Assembly: GCA_903813345.2 (NCBI GenBank)
Contig: CAIIXF020000012.1
Coordinates: forward strand, 434,001-498,000
Source of the DNA: Owenia fusiformis
Taxonomy: Eukaryota; Annelida; Polychaeta; Sabellida; Oweniidae
Direction of reading: 5' to 3'
DNA length: 64,000 bases
Every line of letters starts with the position of its first letter. The stretch's first letter is position 1. Below are positions 32,301 to 39,010 of the stretch, piece after piece. The notes under the pieces are model-generated. The model was not told where the DNA came from, made no database searches, and worked only from the letters and a program-made list of their open reading frames with translations. The position numbers and the translations under genes are program-made.

Positions 32301-32410
32301 TTTAGAGAGCATATACGATCATCCAGCCCGAAGCAAGACCTCGTATGCACGACACAGAAGAAACACCAATTCGATTATCCAACATGGTGGAAGATGGCGT
32401 CCAGCTGTAA
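11232..32410 (+). CDS. SLC6A4: Serotonin-transporter-like SLC6 gene (15 coding exons, whole gene span)
   Basis: The reconstructed product (about 593 aa; human SERT 630) is a 12-TM Na+/Cl--coupled plasma-membrane monoamine transporter. The exon chain 11232-11312, 17221-17338, 17449-17583, 18395-18498, 18708-18829, 18928-19066, 20552-20686, 20847-20950, 21160-21284, 25394-25506, 25689-25818, 26045-26144, 30577-30677, 31861-32031, 32306-32410 is GT-AG throughout with matching phases, apart from one extra base in exon 11. TM1 carries [14 protein letters not shown], with the Asp that contacts the amine in monoamine transporters. TM6 SLGPGFG, TM7 INCLTSF and TM8 LGLDTT keep the ion-site Ser, Asn and Asp positions. 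EL2 has NCT, NST and NFS sequons. EL2/TM4 (AEEFF..RVLQI) resembles SERT more than dopamine or noradrenaline transporters. Oddities are the exon-11 frameshift, a LINE at the exon-9 donor, and boundary-derived arrays. A pseudogene is possible. Confidence 0.88.
11313..16597 (+). repeat. 36-bp tandem array (about 147 units) starting exactly at the exon-1 splice donor
   Basis: The consensus unit is GTAAATGAAGTTACCTATGT followed by TGATGTTAAAACACAG. It begins at the first base of intron 1, so units end CAG (or CAA/AAG) and restart GTAAAT or GTAGAT, a donor-like junction at almost every period. The plus strand reads as a 12-residue repeat ([12 protein letters not shown]) continuous with exon 1 until the stop at 13392-13394. 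Four variant 37-bp units (from 13401, 13762, 14123, 14628; GTAAATGATCGTAATCTATG...) each shift the frame, and stops occur elsewhere, so the full array is not one coding region. CAG|GTAAAT dominates the first half; CAA|GTAGAT becomes common after about 15 kb. The minus strand is also largely open ([12 protein letters not shown]), a by-product of the period. Confidence 0.95.
16598..17220 (+). other. 3' part of transporter intron 1
   Basis: Unique intronic sequence after the array, ending at the acceptor AATATTACAG before exon 2. No other feature is seen. Confidence 0.6.
17221..17338 (+). CDS. SLC6A4: SLC6A4-like exon 2: TM1
   Basis: Preceded by ATTACAG. It encodes [20 protein letters not shown] followed by [19 protein letters not shown] and ends in phase 1 at GGAG|GTTGGT. 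It is highly conserved with SLC6 TM1. The Asp in AVDLGN is the monoamine-specific residue; amino-acid transporters of the family have Gly there. Human SERT has Tyr where this protein has Phe (GFAVD versus GYAVD). Confidence 0.93.
17449..17583 (+). CDS. SLC6A4: SLC6A4-like exon 3: TM2 and first intracellular loop
   Basis: Acceptor TTTTCCAG. It encodes [20 protein letters not shown] then [20 protein letters not shown] and CPMFK, ending AAAG|GTAATT in phase 1. It contains the conserved G(A/G)FLIPY and ELxxGQ motifs of SLC6 TM2/IL1. Confidence 0.93.
18395..18498 (+). CDS. SLC6A4: SLC6A4-like exon 4: TM3
   Basis: Acceptor CACTATAG. It encodes [20 protein letters not shown] then [15 protein letters not shown], ending in phase 0 at CAG|GTAATA. 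The AFYxAxYYNTI stretch is the TM3 substrate-site helix of monoamine transporters. Confidence 0.93.
18708..18829 (+). CDS. SLC6A4: SLC6A4-like exon 5: large extracellular loop 2
   Basis: Acceptor AACAATAG. It encodes [20 protein letters not shown] and then a Ser/Asn-rich stretch to SSAEEFF, ending in phase 2 (AG|GTAAAA). Two cysteines match the conserved EL2 disulfide pair, and NCT, NST and NFS are potential N-glycosylation sequons. Confidence 0.9.
18928..19066 (+). CDS. SLC6A4: SLC6A4-like exon 6: end of EL2 and TM4
   Basis: Acceptor GTTTCAG. It encodes [20 protein letters not shown], then TM4 and WKGIKSVGK, ending in phase 0 at AAA|GTAAGT. VLQI and the GG-I-W arrangement are SERT-like. Confidence 0.92.
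19117..19326 (+). repeat. Degenerate partial copies of the exon-7 start
   Basis: Copies of the GCAGTTTGGGTGACCGCTAC-like exon-7 beginning occur at about 19180, 19245 and 19294, with a remnant from about 19117. They are diverged from one another and carry no complete exon. The copy at 19294 is interrupted by the TA-flanked transposon. Confidence 0.75.
19327..20397. mobile_element. Tc1/mariner-type non-autonomous transposon with TA target duplication
   Basis: The left end begins CAGGGTGTCTGGAAAGGATG and the right end reads ATACTTTCTGGATCCTG, its imperfect reverse complement. Inverted similarity extends about 150 bp inward (CAGACATAT...AATGTCT; ACTAAATGGGAAAAAGTTAC against GTAACTTTTCCCATTTAAGA). 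TA flanks both sides (19325-19326 and 20398-20399). Joining the flanks gives CCATATATAGTCATGTTCAT, which matches the adjacent exon-7 partial copies, so the empty site is known from the sequence itself. No transposase frame is present. Contains two G-runs. Confidence 0.88.
20422..20551 (+). repeat. Two 65-bp tandem copies of the exon-7 acceptor and first bases
   Basis: Units start at 20422 and 20487; the third, at 20552, is the real exon 7. Each carries the acceptor-like GACGTAG or TTCGTAG, then about 45 bases of exon 7 (GCAGTTTGGGTGACCGCTAC...), then a T-rich link. The exon edge has thus been tandemly copied with its splice signal. Confidence 0.9.
20552..20686 (+). CDS. SLC6A4: SLC6A4-like exon 7: TM5 and EL3
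   Basis: Acceptor TGACGTAG. It encodes [20 protein letters not shown], then [20 protein letters not shown] and LQNRQ, ending in phase 0 at CAG|GTAATG. VTAT-PYI-L--LL-RG-TLPG is the conserved SLC6 TM5/EL3 signature. The start was chosen from phase and homology: two similar acceptors lie 65 and 130 bp upstream. Confidence 0.92.
20847..20950 (+). CDS. SLC6A4: SLC6A4-like exon 8: TM6
   Basis: Encodes [20 protein letters not shown] then [14 protein letters not shown], ending in phase 2 (AG|GTATAG). SLGPGFG is the unwound TM6 segment that forms part of the substrate and Na+/Cl- sites. Confidence 0.92.
21160..21284 (+). CDS. SLC6A4: SLC6A4-like exon 9: TM7, donor abutted by a LINE
   Basis: Acceptor GTTTTCAG. 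It encodes [20 protein letters not shown] then [20 protein letters not shown] and P, ending in phase 1. The Asn and Ser of INCLTSF match Na1/Cl- ligands. The donor now reads G|GTTATTATT because the (TTA)n tail of a minus-strand LINE starts right after GGT. The likely original donor sequence (GTACAAG) is found 3.3 kb away on the far side of the LINE. Confidence 0.9.
21285..24592 (-). mobile_element. Non-LTR retrotransposon inserted at the exon-9 splice donor
   Basis: A minus-strand LINE whose 3' tail, (TAA)n-like, lies at 21285-21301 and whose 5' end, truncated in the endonuclease domain, is near 24592. Transporter-derived sequence flanks it on both sides: exon 9 ending CCTGGT on the left, and GGTACAAGATATATTTGTTG, the start of the exon-9 partial-copy array, on the right. 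Any target duplication is at most a few bases (GGT). The main ORF is intact. Confidence 0.88.
21590..24568 (-). CDS. LINE endonuclease-reverse transcriptase polyprotein (5'-truncated, 992 aa)
   Basis: Nicks target DNA and reverse-transcribes LINE RNA in the animal nucleus. The first residues are the C-terminal half of an APE-type endonuclease: [22 protein letters not shown] and the catalytic NNSDHLPL near residues 69-76. Then come [42 protein letters not shown] (RT motif A), [27 protein letters not shown] (YADD) and a C-terminal CCHC knuckle (CGMC...HFILEC). The frame is open upstream of the first Met (GRGAGK-like residues at about 24569-24592), so that Met is internal. No in-frame stop is seen over 992 codons, so the copy is young or recently active. 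The clade was not assigned. Confidence 0.9.
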   Translation of the reverse strand: MNSNGVLLNDMCIRCSLNVIDLTDKGSGPEYTYYRENVGRSYIDHCLVSEEYAQKVKTVKVIDDELINNSDHLPLQVVLETSTLVPITPSSDNCNPVKLAWDKLDANALYERYTAPLTLSLKPLSDKLINSKSEVTPELLDSLFDELTDVLKSVSADAIPRRSFKKHLKPYWSDTLSQLSTDKKSAFKMWKLNGRPRNKENEHWIRYKTAKRQFRREIRRAEYKYEMECQEEIDRAGEISLKQFWFIVKRRRNRSNSSYSIRNKDGIILTQTDEIRSEWMNYFKTLMSIKPNDNFDSNHEHVINTRIVEMLQDSFNNDDEALNDPINYKEMTTLINNLSRNKATGWDEISTEHLRFGGDALANILVALYNHIIRLEHIPDSFKLGVLIPIFKGGNKDILEKDNHRGLTLMTTFMKLWEKIMVTRSRRCHRIEPKSEMQAANKTMTSCLHTSLLTREAICNGLESGNDVIMVTMDISKAFDTVWHNGLFYKLFNLGIHGKIWRMLRLCYSDYQCAVRCGNDVTLSDKFPISQGVHQGGLYSMELYGEYMNRLLLDVIDSGKGCSVGDVLCTCPSYADDTVIIAYHKKTMQDILNMMHQYSIKWRFNYHPDKCKAIIFSNSRATQQAGIDLQLGGRTIDVVQTTQHVGLPMSNYNSNRELIESALSKGKRAMNAYVGTTTHTQNPTNPLTASKLYWSVSMPSMTYGMELVPLSETDYKMLEQGHRSICKQLQGLPVSTSDPAVLPQLGWHTMTATIVVAKMMFLLQLLSQVSGSIFRTIAIKRITKFRYDSNPLHKMSPIGDIMTLASRFGISNVIYEMMDSGEVPPKSTWKRYIRNIVRTFECNMWRRELITYDKLTLYRTVVTGTKPIAWWEIARQDCGYIKRCTLMVRLLTGQGKLRAITGEWENIPVYDRICGMCDMQRIETLEHFILECPRYCSLRTNITNILHGIPNGRHMTNILKLRCIFGGDETLTNEDLKCISTAVQNMYILRME
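24593..25181 (+). repeat. Seven tandem partial copies (about 82 bp) of the exon-9 end plus donor
   Basis: Units start at about 24604, 24685, 24768, 24851, 24933, 25016 and 25099. Each matches the last 73 bases of exon 9 (TTTGTTGTATTTTCTGTACT...) and continues through a G|GTAA or G|GTAC donor into a short link before the next copy. Unit 1 reads [20 protein letters not shown]; others are open, frame-shifted or stopped (unit 2 TAA; unit 7 TGA). The last unit ends CCTG|GTAAGATAT, a better donor than the one left at exon 9. Confidence 0.9.
25394..25506 (+). CDS. SLC6A4: SLC6A4-like exon 10: EL4 and TM8
   Basis: Acceptor GATTGATAG. It encodes [20 protein letters not shown] then [18 protein letters not shown], ending in phase 0 at ACC|GTAAGT. 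LGLDTT corresponds to LGLDST of human SERT; the Asp is a Na2 ligand and the following Ser is Thr here. Confidence 0.93.
25689..25818 (+). CDS. SLC6A4: SLC6A4-like exon 11: TM8 end and TM9, with one-base frameshift
   Basis: Acceptor TGTTTTAG; donor TAT|GTAAGT. It encodes [20 protein letters not shown] then [17 protein letters not shown]. After GGTGCA at 25794-25799 an extra C shifts the frame: the conserved continuation (LPTTTY, compare LVTLTF in SERT) is in +1. Exon length is 130, whereas phase 0 at both ends needs 129. Either this is a sequencing or assembly error or the copy is broken. An alternative acceptor 4 bases into exon 12 would restore frame but lose conserved residues. Confidence 0.88.
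26045..26144 (+). CDS. SLC6A4: SLC6A4-like exon 12: TM10
   Basis: Acceptor TTTTCCAG. It encodes [20 protein letters not shown] then [13 protein letters not shown], ending in phase 1 (G|GTATGT). EAVAV-WFYG is the conserved TM10 end in monoamine transporters. Confidence 0.92.
26393..26535. other. Intron-12 segment beginning TA-CAGGGTGACAC
   Basis: Starts TACAGGGTGACACAAAAAG, similar in style to the TA-flanked CAGGGTG end of the transposon at 19.3 kb. A matching right end was not found, so this may be a transposon relic. Confidence 0.25.
26555..30390. repeat. 31-bp satellite-like array (about 124 units) in transporter intron 12
   Basis: The unit is ACATTTCCAAACCATGAATT followed by CAACAGTTTAG. 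Most units contain an EcoRI site (GAATTC). Common variants are CGATGAATTC, CCGTGAATTT, GTTAAG and TTTGGAC. A higher-order repeat is visible: the run starting TTCCAAACATGAATTC at 28412 recurs at 29031 with the same ordered variants for at least about 250 bp (offset 619 = 20 units minus one base). No coding potential. Confidence 0.95.
30577..30677 (+). CDS. SLC6A4: SLC6A4-like exon 13: IL5 and TM11
   Basis: Acceptor CATTTAG. Codon G|GG is completed from exon 12, then [20 protein letters not shown] and [13 protein letters not shown], ending in phase 0 at TTC|GTAAGT. F--D---MLG--PG-FW-ICW--ISP-FL is shared with human SERT. Confidence 0.92.
30708..31140. repeat. 39-bp tandem array (about 11 units) in transporter intron 13
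   Basis: The unit is GTGTAACCCAAAATAACAAT followed by GACACGTTTTAGAACCAAA. It starts about 30 bp after the exon-13 donor but does not include it. Minus-strand frames spell a 13-residue repeat ([13 protein letters not shown]) purely because of the period; one-base indels move it between frames. Confidence 0.92.
31861..32031 (+). CDS. SLC6A4: SLC6A4-like exon 14: TM11 end and TM12
   Basis: Acceptor TTCTTATAG. It encodes [20 protein letters not shown], then [20 protein letters not shown] and [17 protein letters not shown], ending in phase 0 at CGT|GTAAGT. YP-W-I--GW/Y--SSxICIP-Y--Y is the conserved TM12 region. Confidence 0.93.
32306..32410 (+). CDS. SLC6A4: SLC6A4-like exon 15: C-terminal tail and stop
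   Basis: Acceptor ATATTTTAG. It encodes [20 protein letters not shown], then [14 protein letters not shown] and TAA. The I-PE start and the IRL near the end resemble the human SERT tail (SITPETP...IRLNAV). Confidence 0.85.
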   Translation, partial: RAYTIIQPEARPRMHDTEETPIRLSNMVEDGVQL

Positions 32411-33707
32411 CCATAGTGACGACCACTGGCAGGCATCATCCAATAGACACATTGTACGATGAGAGAACAATTTCATACTGGTGTGTGTAGCATCTATGAG
32501 TGAGATCCTTATTGAATCTCAATTCTCACATACTCCTAAGCAGGTGTCCAGAATCCGTACCTCCTTCTTCAAAAAGAAAGAAGGTATTCTGGATGATTTT
32601 AGAGCTCTGCGTACTGAGAATGCTATTCCCCATTTTAATAGGAACCTGTTGATAAGTTAACGGAGCGAACTGTTAGCATAGGTACAAAGCTGTTTCGTAC
32701 CCGTGATATGCATCATTTAAGGATAAGCTCTAGACTCAGGACATTGTGGACTGATCATTCTTCAAAAAGTTACTGTTTCAATCTTCGATCAAGTTGAGGA
32801 GACAACGCCCGAGTGGAATGAATCGGCCACAATGCATTGCCATTGAATCTTGGGCTTAAATTCTTTTCACACATTACAAAGTATTCTCTCCGAAATTACC
32901 TAAAAACGAAATCATTTAATTCAACGAATGACCTTGGGTGGATTACTAGTAATATAATACAGTGCAGATATACGAAATACTTTGTTCAGATTGGCTGGAA
33001 TCGGACACACCTTGCCTAGCTATGTGTGAATGACATTTCTTTGATATGCAATATTATAATAAGAACCTAATGAGGAACCAAAGAGACAACATGTATGTAA
33101 CAAACAAGTATATATACGTATACGTATTAGTAAGGTTATTCATTTTTTCATTTAGAGATTATTTAGAGATGTAGAAATGAATGACAGGTGGTGAGAAATT
33201 GTCCTTTTGACGCCATACGCTGATGGGACTGGGACAGAATATGAATCGAATTTGTGAAATGGGTTTCAGAATAATGACTGAACCAAATATGGTTAATTAA
33301 GACGATTGTCTTTGCAGTGTAGACGACAAGAAGGAAAACTATAATTGACATTTATAACTGTATAATATATATATGGGTATCATAATCCAATCGTCGTCTG
33401 TTAAACAACTCGCTGTAAAACTTTTGTAGAAAACTAATATGTCCGTTAGCTGGAATAGAGGTCCAACACATTTTACATGCCTGGTTTAGATTATATATGA
33501 AACAACAATACGATAACATATTCGTGCTACATTACCCAAACCAAGGACAATACATACGTGGTTATTTACGTCTTTAGTTTACAATACGACATTACTTAAG
33601 TTACGTCCTACGTAATACATTGTACAGCCGTCAAACTTTTTATCATGGAAAGTTTCTTTCCAAATTTCACTCGCACACAGACGTATGACGTCATTGATAT
33701 AACGTAG

Positions 33708-33782
33708 CCATCATTGAATATATGCTTCGACCTGCCATAATGACAGACCCCGGGCATATATAATCAATGAAAAAGACATAAT
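33708..33782. repeat. Hairpin MITE, copy 2
   Basis: CATCATTGAATATATGC and GCATATATAATCAATGA face each other around a short loop, followed by GACATAATGGCTAAATATAC. It matches the arrangement of the element at 10.39-10.51 kb, with divergence. Confidence 0.5.
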
Positions 33783-34643
33783 GGCTAAATATACAATACG
33801 TTTCCAGACGCCGTCGTTCTTGGAAAAATCTTTTCAAAATTATACAACACAAAGTGACATATTTTGATGTTGATTGCCACTTTCTCTGATATTCTTGCAT
33901 GGTTTACTGAATTTACTGAAGTATACTGTATATTGTTTTATATTTGAAATAGACAGGCGCTCGTAGACACCAATAATAAAGATAGTAAAGGGAAATACAA
34001 ATTTATAAGTGCATGCACACTGTTCCACACCTGGATGTTAGTATCATTGGCAAATATTCTTTTCTTCGTTTTTTCGTTTATATTATATTATGAATAATAA
34101 ACCAACGATTTCGGCTCATCTAAGTTGAATCTGGATTCCAAATGTTTCGCCATGCAAACTAAAAAAGTTATAATTGTAAACAGTCACCAAGTTCAGCTAG
34201 AGTCATTCTAAGTGAGGTCGTTTTCACTAAATTTCTCCAATATCTTGTGTGTTTGAACGTTTTTTCATGACTGTTTACAATTATAACTTAATTAGTTTGT
34301 GGAATTCTACACTGCATGCCCATGCCTTTCCACGTAAATGATCAAATAAAAAGAAAATACATGTAAAGCATAAAGTAGCAAATATATTGATCAGCCTTGT
34401 AGTTTAGCTGAAATCGGAGGTTTAGCGAAAACGAAAGAATTTTGGCCACCATGTTGAATGATACTAACTGCAGTTAGAGTCATCCAGCTGTGGAACAGTG
34501 ACGTGCTCATGTTTCTATGATCCAAAATACAAATTGTACTTTATCTACCATGATTTTCTAATTGGGACTGGTCACTGAATTATATCAAATTATTGCTAAA
34601 TCGTTTATTGCCAAGATTTTGGATATTTTTGTGAAGATGACGG

Positions 34644-34957
34644 CACATTGTGTCTGATAACATTGCAAGAATATGTAAAATACAACAATAACGTTAAACA
34701 GATACTATATCTAGTATATACACATTGTGTCTGATAACATTGCAAGAATATGTAAAATACAACAATAACGTTAAACAGATACTATATCTATAGTATATAC
34801 ATATTGTGTCTGATAACATTGCAAGAATATGTAAAATACAACAATAACGTTAAACAGATACTATATCTAGTATATACACATTGTGTCTGATAACATTGCA
34901 AGAATATGTAAAATACAACAATAACGTTAAACAGATACTATATCTATAGTATATGTT
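34644..34957. repeat. Four-copy tandem repeat, 77/79 bp alternating
   Basis: Units start at 34644, 34721, 34800 and 34877 with CA(C/T)ATTGTGTCTGATAACA. Units 1 and 3 end CTAGTATATAC, units 2 and 4 end CTATAGTATA, so the array is two near-identical 156-bp dimers, i.e. a recent duplication of a dimer. Confidence 0.9.
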
Positions 34958-35637
34958 TGGTAAAAGCGAAGATACTCGTTGCTCGTTTATCAATATTAGC
35001 TTTTTGATTATGTTACCATTGTCACAGAAACGTCGTCTAGTTAAGAATTCCCAAATAAATTGTCACGTTGTAGCCATTAATATAATGAAATTGTAAGAAC
35101 TAACTAAAGAATTCTTATCCTCTACGAAGTTTCTATTATGCCCCCTGCTGGGACTTATTCCGATACATGTAATTATGATATTGACCAAATACACTAATTA
35201 AAACAGGGATATTAATATTTTGTTATAATATATTTTTTGTATTTAAGTTTTCTGACGTTACAGTACACTAATATTACAGCAATATCATGGAGTACCGGTA
35301 TATATGGCATAACGTCGGAATACTATTTTCAACTTCTGTCGAACAAACAAGGCGTCGAATGTAGAGAAATAAATGCATGTAATATTATATTATTAGGAGG
35401 CCGATCAATTAAATTGGTCCATACCAGTCAGAAGAATGATCCAAAAGAATGCTGGGAGCTCAGTTCCTCTTTGCAATAAACATCTACGTTGTCATTAAAA
35501 AAAATCGTAATTAAAGAATTCATCAATCAGTAACCATGGATATAATGACGACATAGTAAAAGAAAATGGGAGTTGTTTATGAACCCAGTCAACCTTAATT
35601 ATTCGATGATATATGTTATATTGTGGAAATACCAGGT

Positions 35638-35910
35638 CTAGGGTGTAGTGTTACCATGTCTATATATTTGTCCTGTTCTTGCATTATGGATGACAATTGG
35701 TCCTTCATATTGGAAGTTGATAAATCGGCCTGAGAATATTCTTACTGAGTAACTCAACGCTTTGTCAAAACGAATATGTTTATTTTGCCTGATCCTTGGG
35801 GATTTCTCCTCTGTTTGTTTGACGTGATACAATAGTCCACTCATAAGCAACCAGACCGTGACGAACAACGTCATCTTGGAATTTGAAACTGCCGGAGAAA
35901 ATGATGGCAT
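35638..35910 (-). CDS. Possible exon with signal peptide, unidentified
   Basis: An open frame of 90 codons. From the second Met (35874) it reads MTLFVTVWLLMSGLLYHVKQ, a plausible signal peptide, followed by a basic, mostly hydrophilic stretch containing YSVRIFSGRFINFQYEGPIV and HNARTGQIYRH. The frame ends at a stop at 35638, but CATG|GTAACA just before it could act as a donor, so this may be a first exon. I do not recognise the family. Evidence is limited to composition; it may be chance. Confidence 0.25.
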   Translation of the reverse strand: MPSFSPAVSNSKMTLFVTVWLLMSGLLYHVKQTEEKSPRIRQNKHIRFDKALSYSVRIFSGRFINFQYEGPIVIHNARTGQIYRHGNTTP

Positions 35911-38267
35911 GTCGCAATTGCAGTTCGTAGAATCATATAGTTATTAAGACTAATCCTCTAGGAGACTGGGGAGACGTTGTGTTGTTGATTGGCGTAACTA
36001 CACTCTCTGGTGGCTGAGAGCATTAGCATTCTTCGGAATTGTATCAGTCGCCTTCAAAAGAAAATCATCTTCAAAAAGAAACAACAATGATTATCATGTA
36101 CAATCACAAATTAAACTTAAACTATACCAAATGAAACTATTCATATTTTGCCAAAATTAAATCTAAATCGCTGACATTTCATTAACAATAAATGAAATAA
36201 TTTTACCTCTGTGTCTTTATTCCAGTCCACGGGTTGTTTTGTCGAAAATAACTAGATGTTGTGAATATAAAGAATGGCGGAAGATAAGTTCTTTGTTAAA
36301 TGATAAAACAATCTCGTTGACAAACTCGAAGGCTATTTACACTCATAAGGACACTCATATTTTGATACTTGGTGATAATATATATTTATTTATGTCGGGT
36401 CATAGACGTTATCTATATTGTACATACAATGATACAGGGTAGCCAAAAAGGCATACCAAACAAATCATAATAACTGAGTCATTCAGCATGGGTTTGGTAC
36501 TTAGGGACCGGGTCAATACTTAACTGTCCGTAAAAACTTGATGAATTACCTTAGGGTAGGGGGTTAAAAGGCTATTCAATTAGGTGTCCGAAATTGATTT
36601 TTAGTTTCCAGGGTTTTGACTCATTTTTGGGTTTGACAGGCATGGTATGATCATTAGATATACTGAAAGGATATGTATAATGAAAATTTGAAATGTGTTG
36701 TTTGTAGCAATAGCAGATATTATATACTGTGGGTTGTACTTGAACACCGTACGCATATCAACATTTGACTCGTTTACACCACGCAGGGAATAATAAACTT
36801 CAAAATAAATATTTTATGATGTATTTTATTTCTTTGGCTGATCTACACCCTTATACAGGTATACGAAGCTACAGAGACTGGTCGGGATCATAAGCGTCCA
36901 CATTTTTATAGCTACTCATAAAATATACATTGTTTTTTTTTTCTTTTTACTAAAAAATACAAAATTTTGGGGAGCTTCCAAACATTCCATGATATCATAG
37001 TTTTCATATCCCACACTAGAAGCAAGAGATTAAGCAGTCAATTTACTTAAAATAACCATTGTACCTTTCTAGTCACGCTGTTGTACCCGACTGGTCATTA
37101 AAGTGGCTGAGTATACCAAGGGTGATTTATAATCTTAACAAAATGATGAACGTGTGTAGAATTCAAATCTAAATCTGGATAACACTTAATACTCCATTCA
37201 TTGGCAATCAAATATTAACAAACATTCATGTCACACTACAATGGACAATGTGATCCTCATATTTACAACCCCTCATTATATGATGACGTTTTCTGAGAAA
37301 CCACAATTTGAACATTAAATTCATCAAATAACATATTTCTACAAAATATAAATTAATTAATTTTATTTGTTCCGTTGACCTTAATTTAATATGTAGTATA
37401 CTACTACATAGTGTCGCCAATGTTCTTAAGTACACAATACAATATACAAGAGAGAAATGCATATTATAAGGGTTCCCTCTTAATTTAAATATTTAAAATA
37501 GTGCAAACACTTAATAAAATCCTTGCACATTAATCATTACAATTGCAATAGTAAATATAAACAGCAAAAATAGATACATATACTTCTGAGTAATATGCTA
37601 AACTTGTGCATGGATATTTCATCGTCGCCAATAAAGCTGAACATTGTTCCAGTGCAAAAATGGTCCCTAATAAAAATGGTCAATCATAAATTTAAGTAAA
37701 TAATCCTCATTTTAAATCATTGTTCAAAATTTGTTACACCAGTTGGCAAAAATATTCAGATCATGTGATTAATTTAGTTTTGGTCAACGTGTTGACTAAA
37801 TATGCCACCTTTTCATTTGAAAGTAAGTACTAAAAACACAGCAATGAAAATAGTGCTTTCTGTCTGTTGTTTAATATTAACACAAAAGAAGCACTGAACT
37901 TAATGGAATGTGTGAGTACCATATTTCAACAATATTTTGATCTTTTTTCTTCTTAAATTTGCCCATTTAAAATTATTTTCTCAAAAGCACAATTTCACTT
38001 ATTCAGTAATTAATTAATGGTACTCAGTTCTGACTTCAAAGAATAATTTTGTTAAAATGGCATATTAAAAAATCAGCAATATACATGTGCGACCTTTTAT
38101 ATAGAAATCTCCTGTCATATTTAGTAAATCTATCATGTTATTTGGACACCGTTTAGACTTTAATCTGAGGAATTGACATATTACGGTTATCATTGTTGAC
38201 ATAGTCAACTTACTGCCCACTTTTAAGTTATAATTCTGCTAAGAATGAATCAAACTATTTACTGCAA
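35911..38267. other. Intergenic region including probable CCDC92 3' UTR
   Basis: AT-rich. TACAGGGTAGCCAAAAAGGC at 36432 looks like the left end of a TA-flanked element, but no right end was found. On the minus strand an AATAAA near 36.83 kb is one of several possible polyadenylation signals for the CCDC92-like gene. No other gene is supported. Confidence 0.4.
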
Positions 38268-39010
38268 TTAATTATAGTCAAAACTTTGAGAGTTTTCTTC
38301 CCTCCATTTATGTTTTGAAGTCTGATCTACAGCTAATGTTTCAACTTCCTGGGAGTCACTGGAAGATAGTCCATTTATGGGGGAGATATTCTTTTGCTGT
38401 GTGTTTGACTTGTGACGCACAAATGTTTGACTGTACGCCTGCCTGGGGGTCAAATATTCCTCCTCTATATTCCTGATTGGGGGCAAGACTTGGGGTGAGG
38501 GACGGAGCTCAACTTTCACTTCAGGTTTTGGATGATGTAGAAATGGTGACGGATCTGGAGGGACTGGTAACTTACGCCCAGAAGACACCCTCCCTGCAGA
38601 GATATCCTGAATATCTAACCCTGCAGGAGTGGTTGAACTTTTCCGGAGACTACTTCTCCGTCTTGATGGAGCGCCATCTTTAGGCGGTGCAGGACTATGT
38701 GAGAATCGTTCTTGTTGGTCTTTGCTATGTGACTCGTTATATCTCATTTGGACAACCTTCATCTGATGTAACTGGTGAGTTATTGCTACAATATTATCTG
38801 TCTTCATCTCAAGTTCTCTGTTGAGTTTCTGAACAGTTATATCTTTCTCTTTGAGCTTATCACACAGTCTCTTCTCCTGTGCTTTAAGTTGCTGTTCTAA
38901 CATGGCAATTTTTCTATCCTTTTTCTCAATTTGTTTTTCAAGGTCAGCTTTGTTGGTATCCCTTTGTACAAGAGATTCCTCCAATGATTTTACACGTCTG
39001 ATGTAGTGGT
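38268..39010 (-). CDS. CCDC92: CCDC92-like exon 3: coiled coil and C-terminal tail
   Basis: Acceptor TTGTTTCAG. It encodes DHYIRRVKSLEESLVQRDTN, a heptad-rich helix to about residue 145 of the full protein, then a Ser/Pro-rich basic tail ending QSFDYN and a stop. The frame extends past 39010 as far as 39176 but that part lacks homology, and the acceptor fixes the boundary. Confidence 0.92.

Larger units (their letters stand above)
32411..35637. other. Transporter 3' UTR and downstream intergenic DNA
   Basis: Contains a short piece related to the inner arms of the 6.7-7.7 kb element (AGGTGTCCAGAATCCGTACC near 32.54 kb, with an inverted partner AAGAAGGTATTCTGGAT), a second hairpin MITE and a four-copy tandem repeat, both listed separately. 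An AATAAA-type signal near 33.97 kb is possible but cannot be tied to the gene. The 80-codon frame at 35237 has no recognisable motif. Confidence 0.45.
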
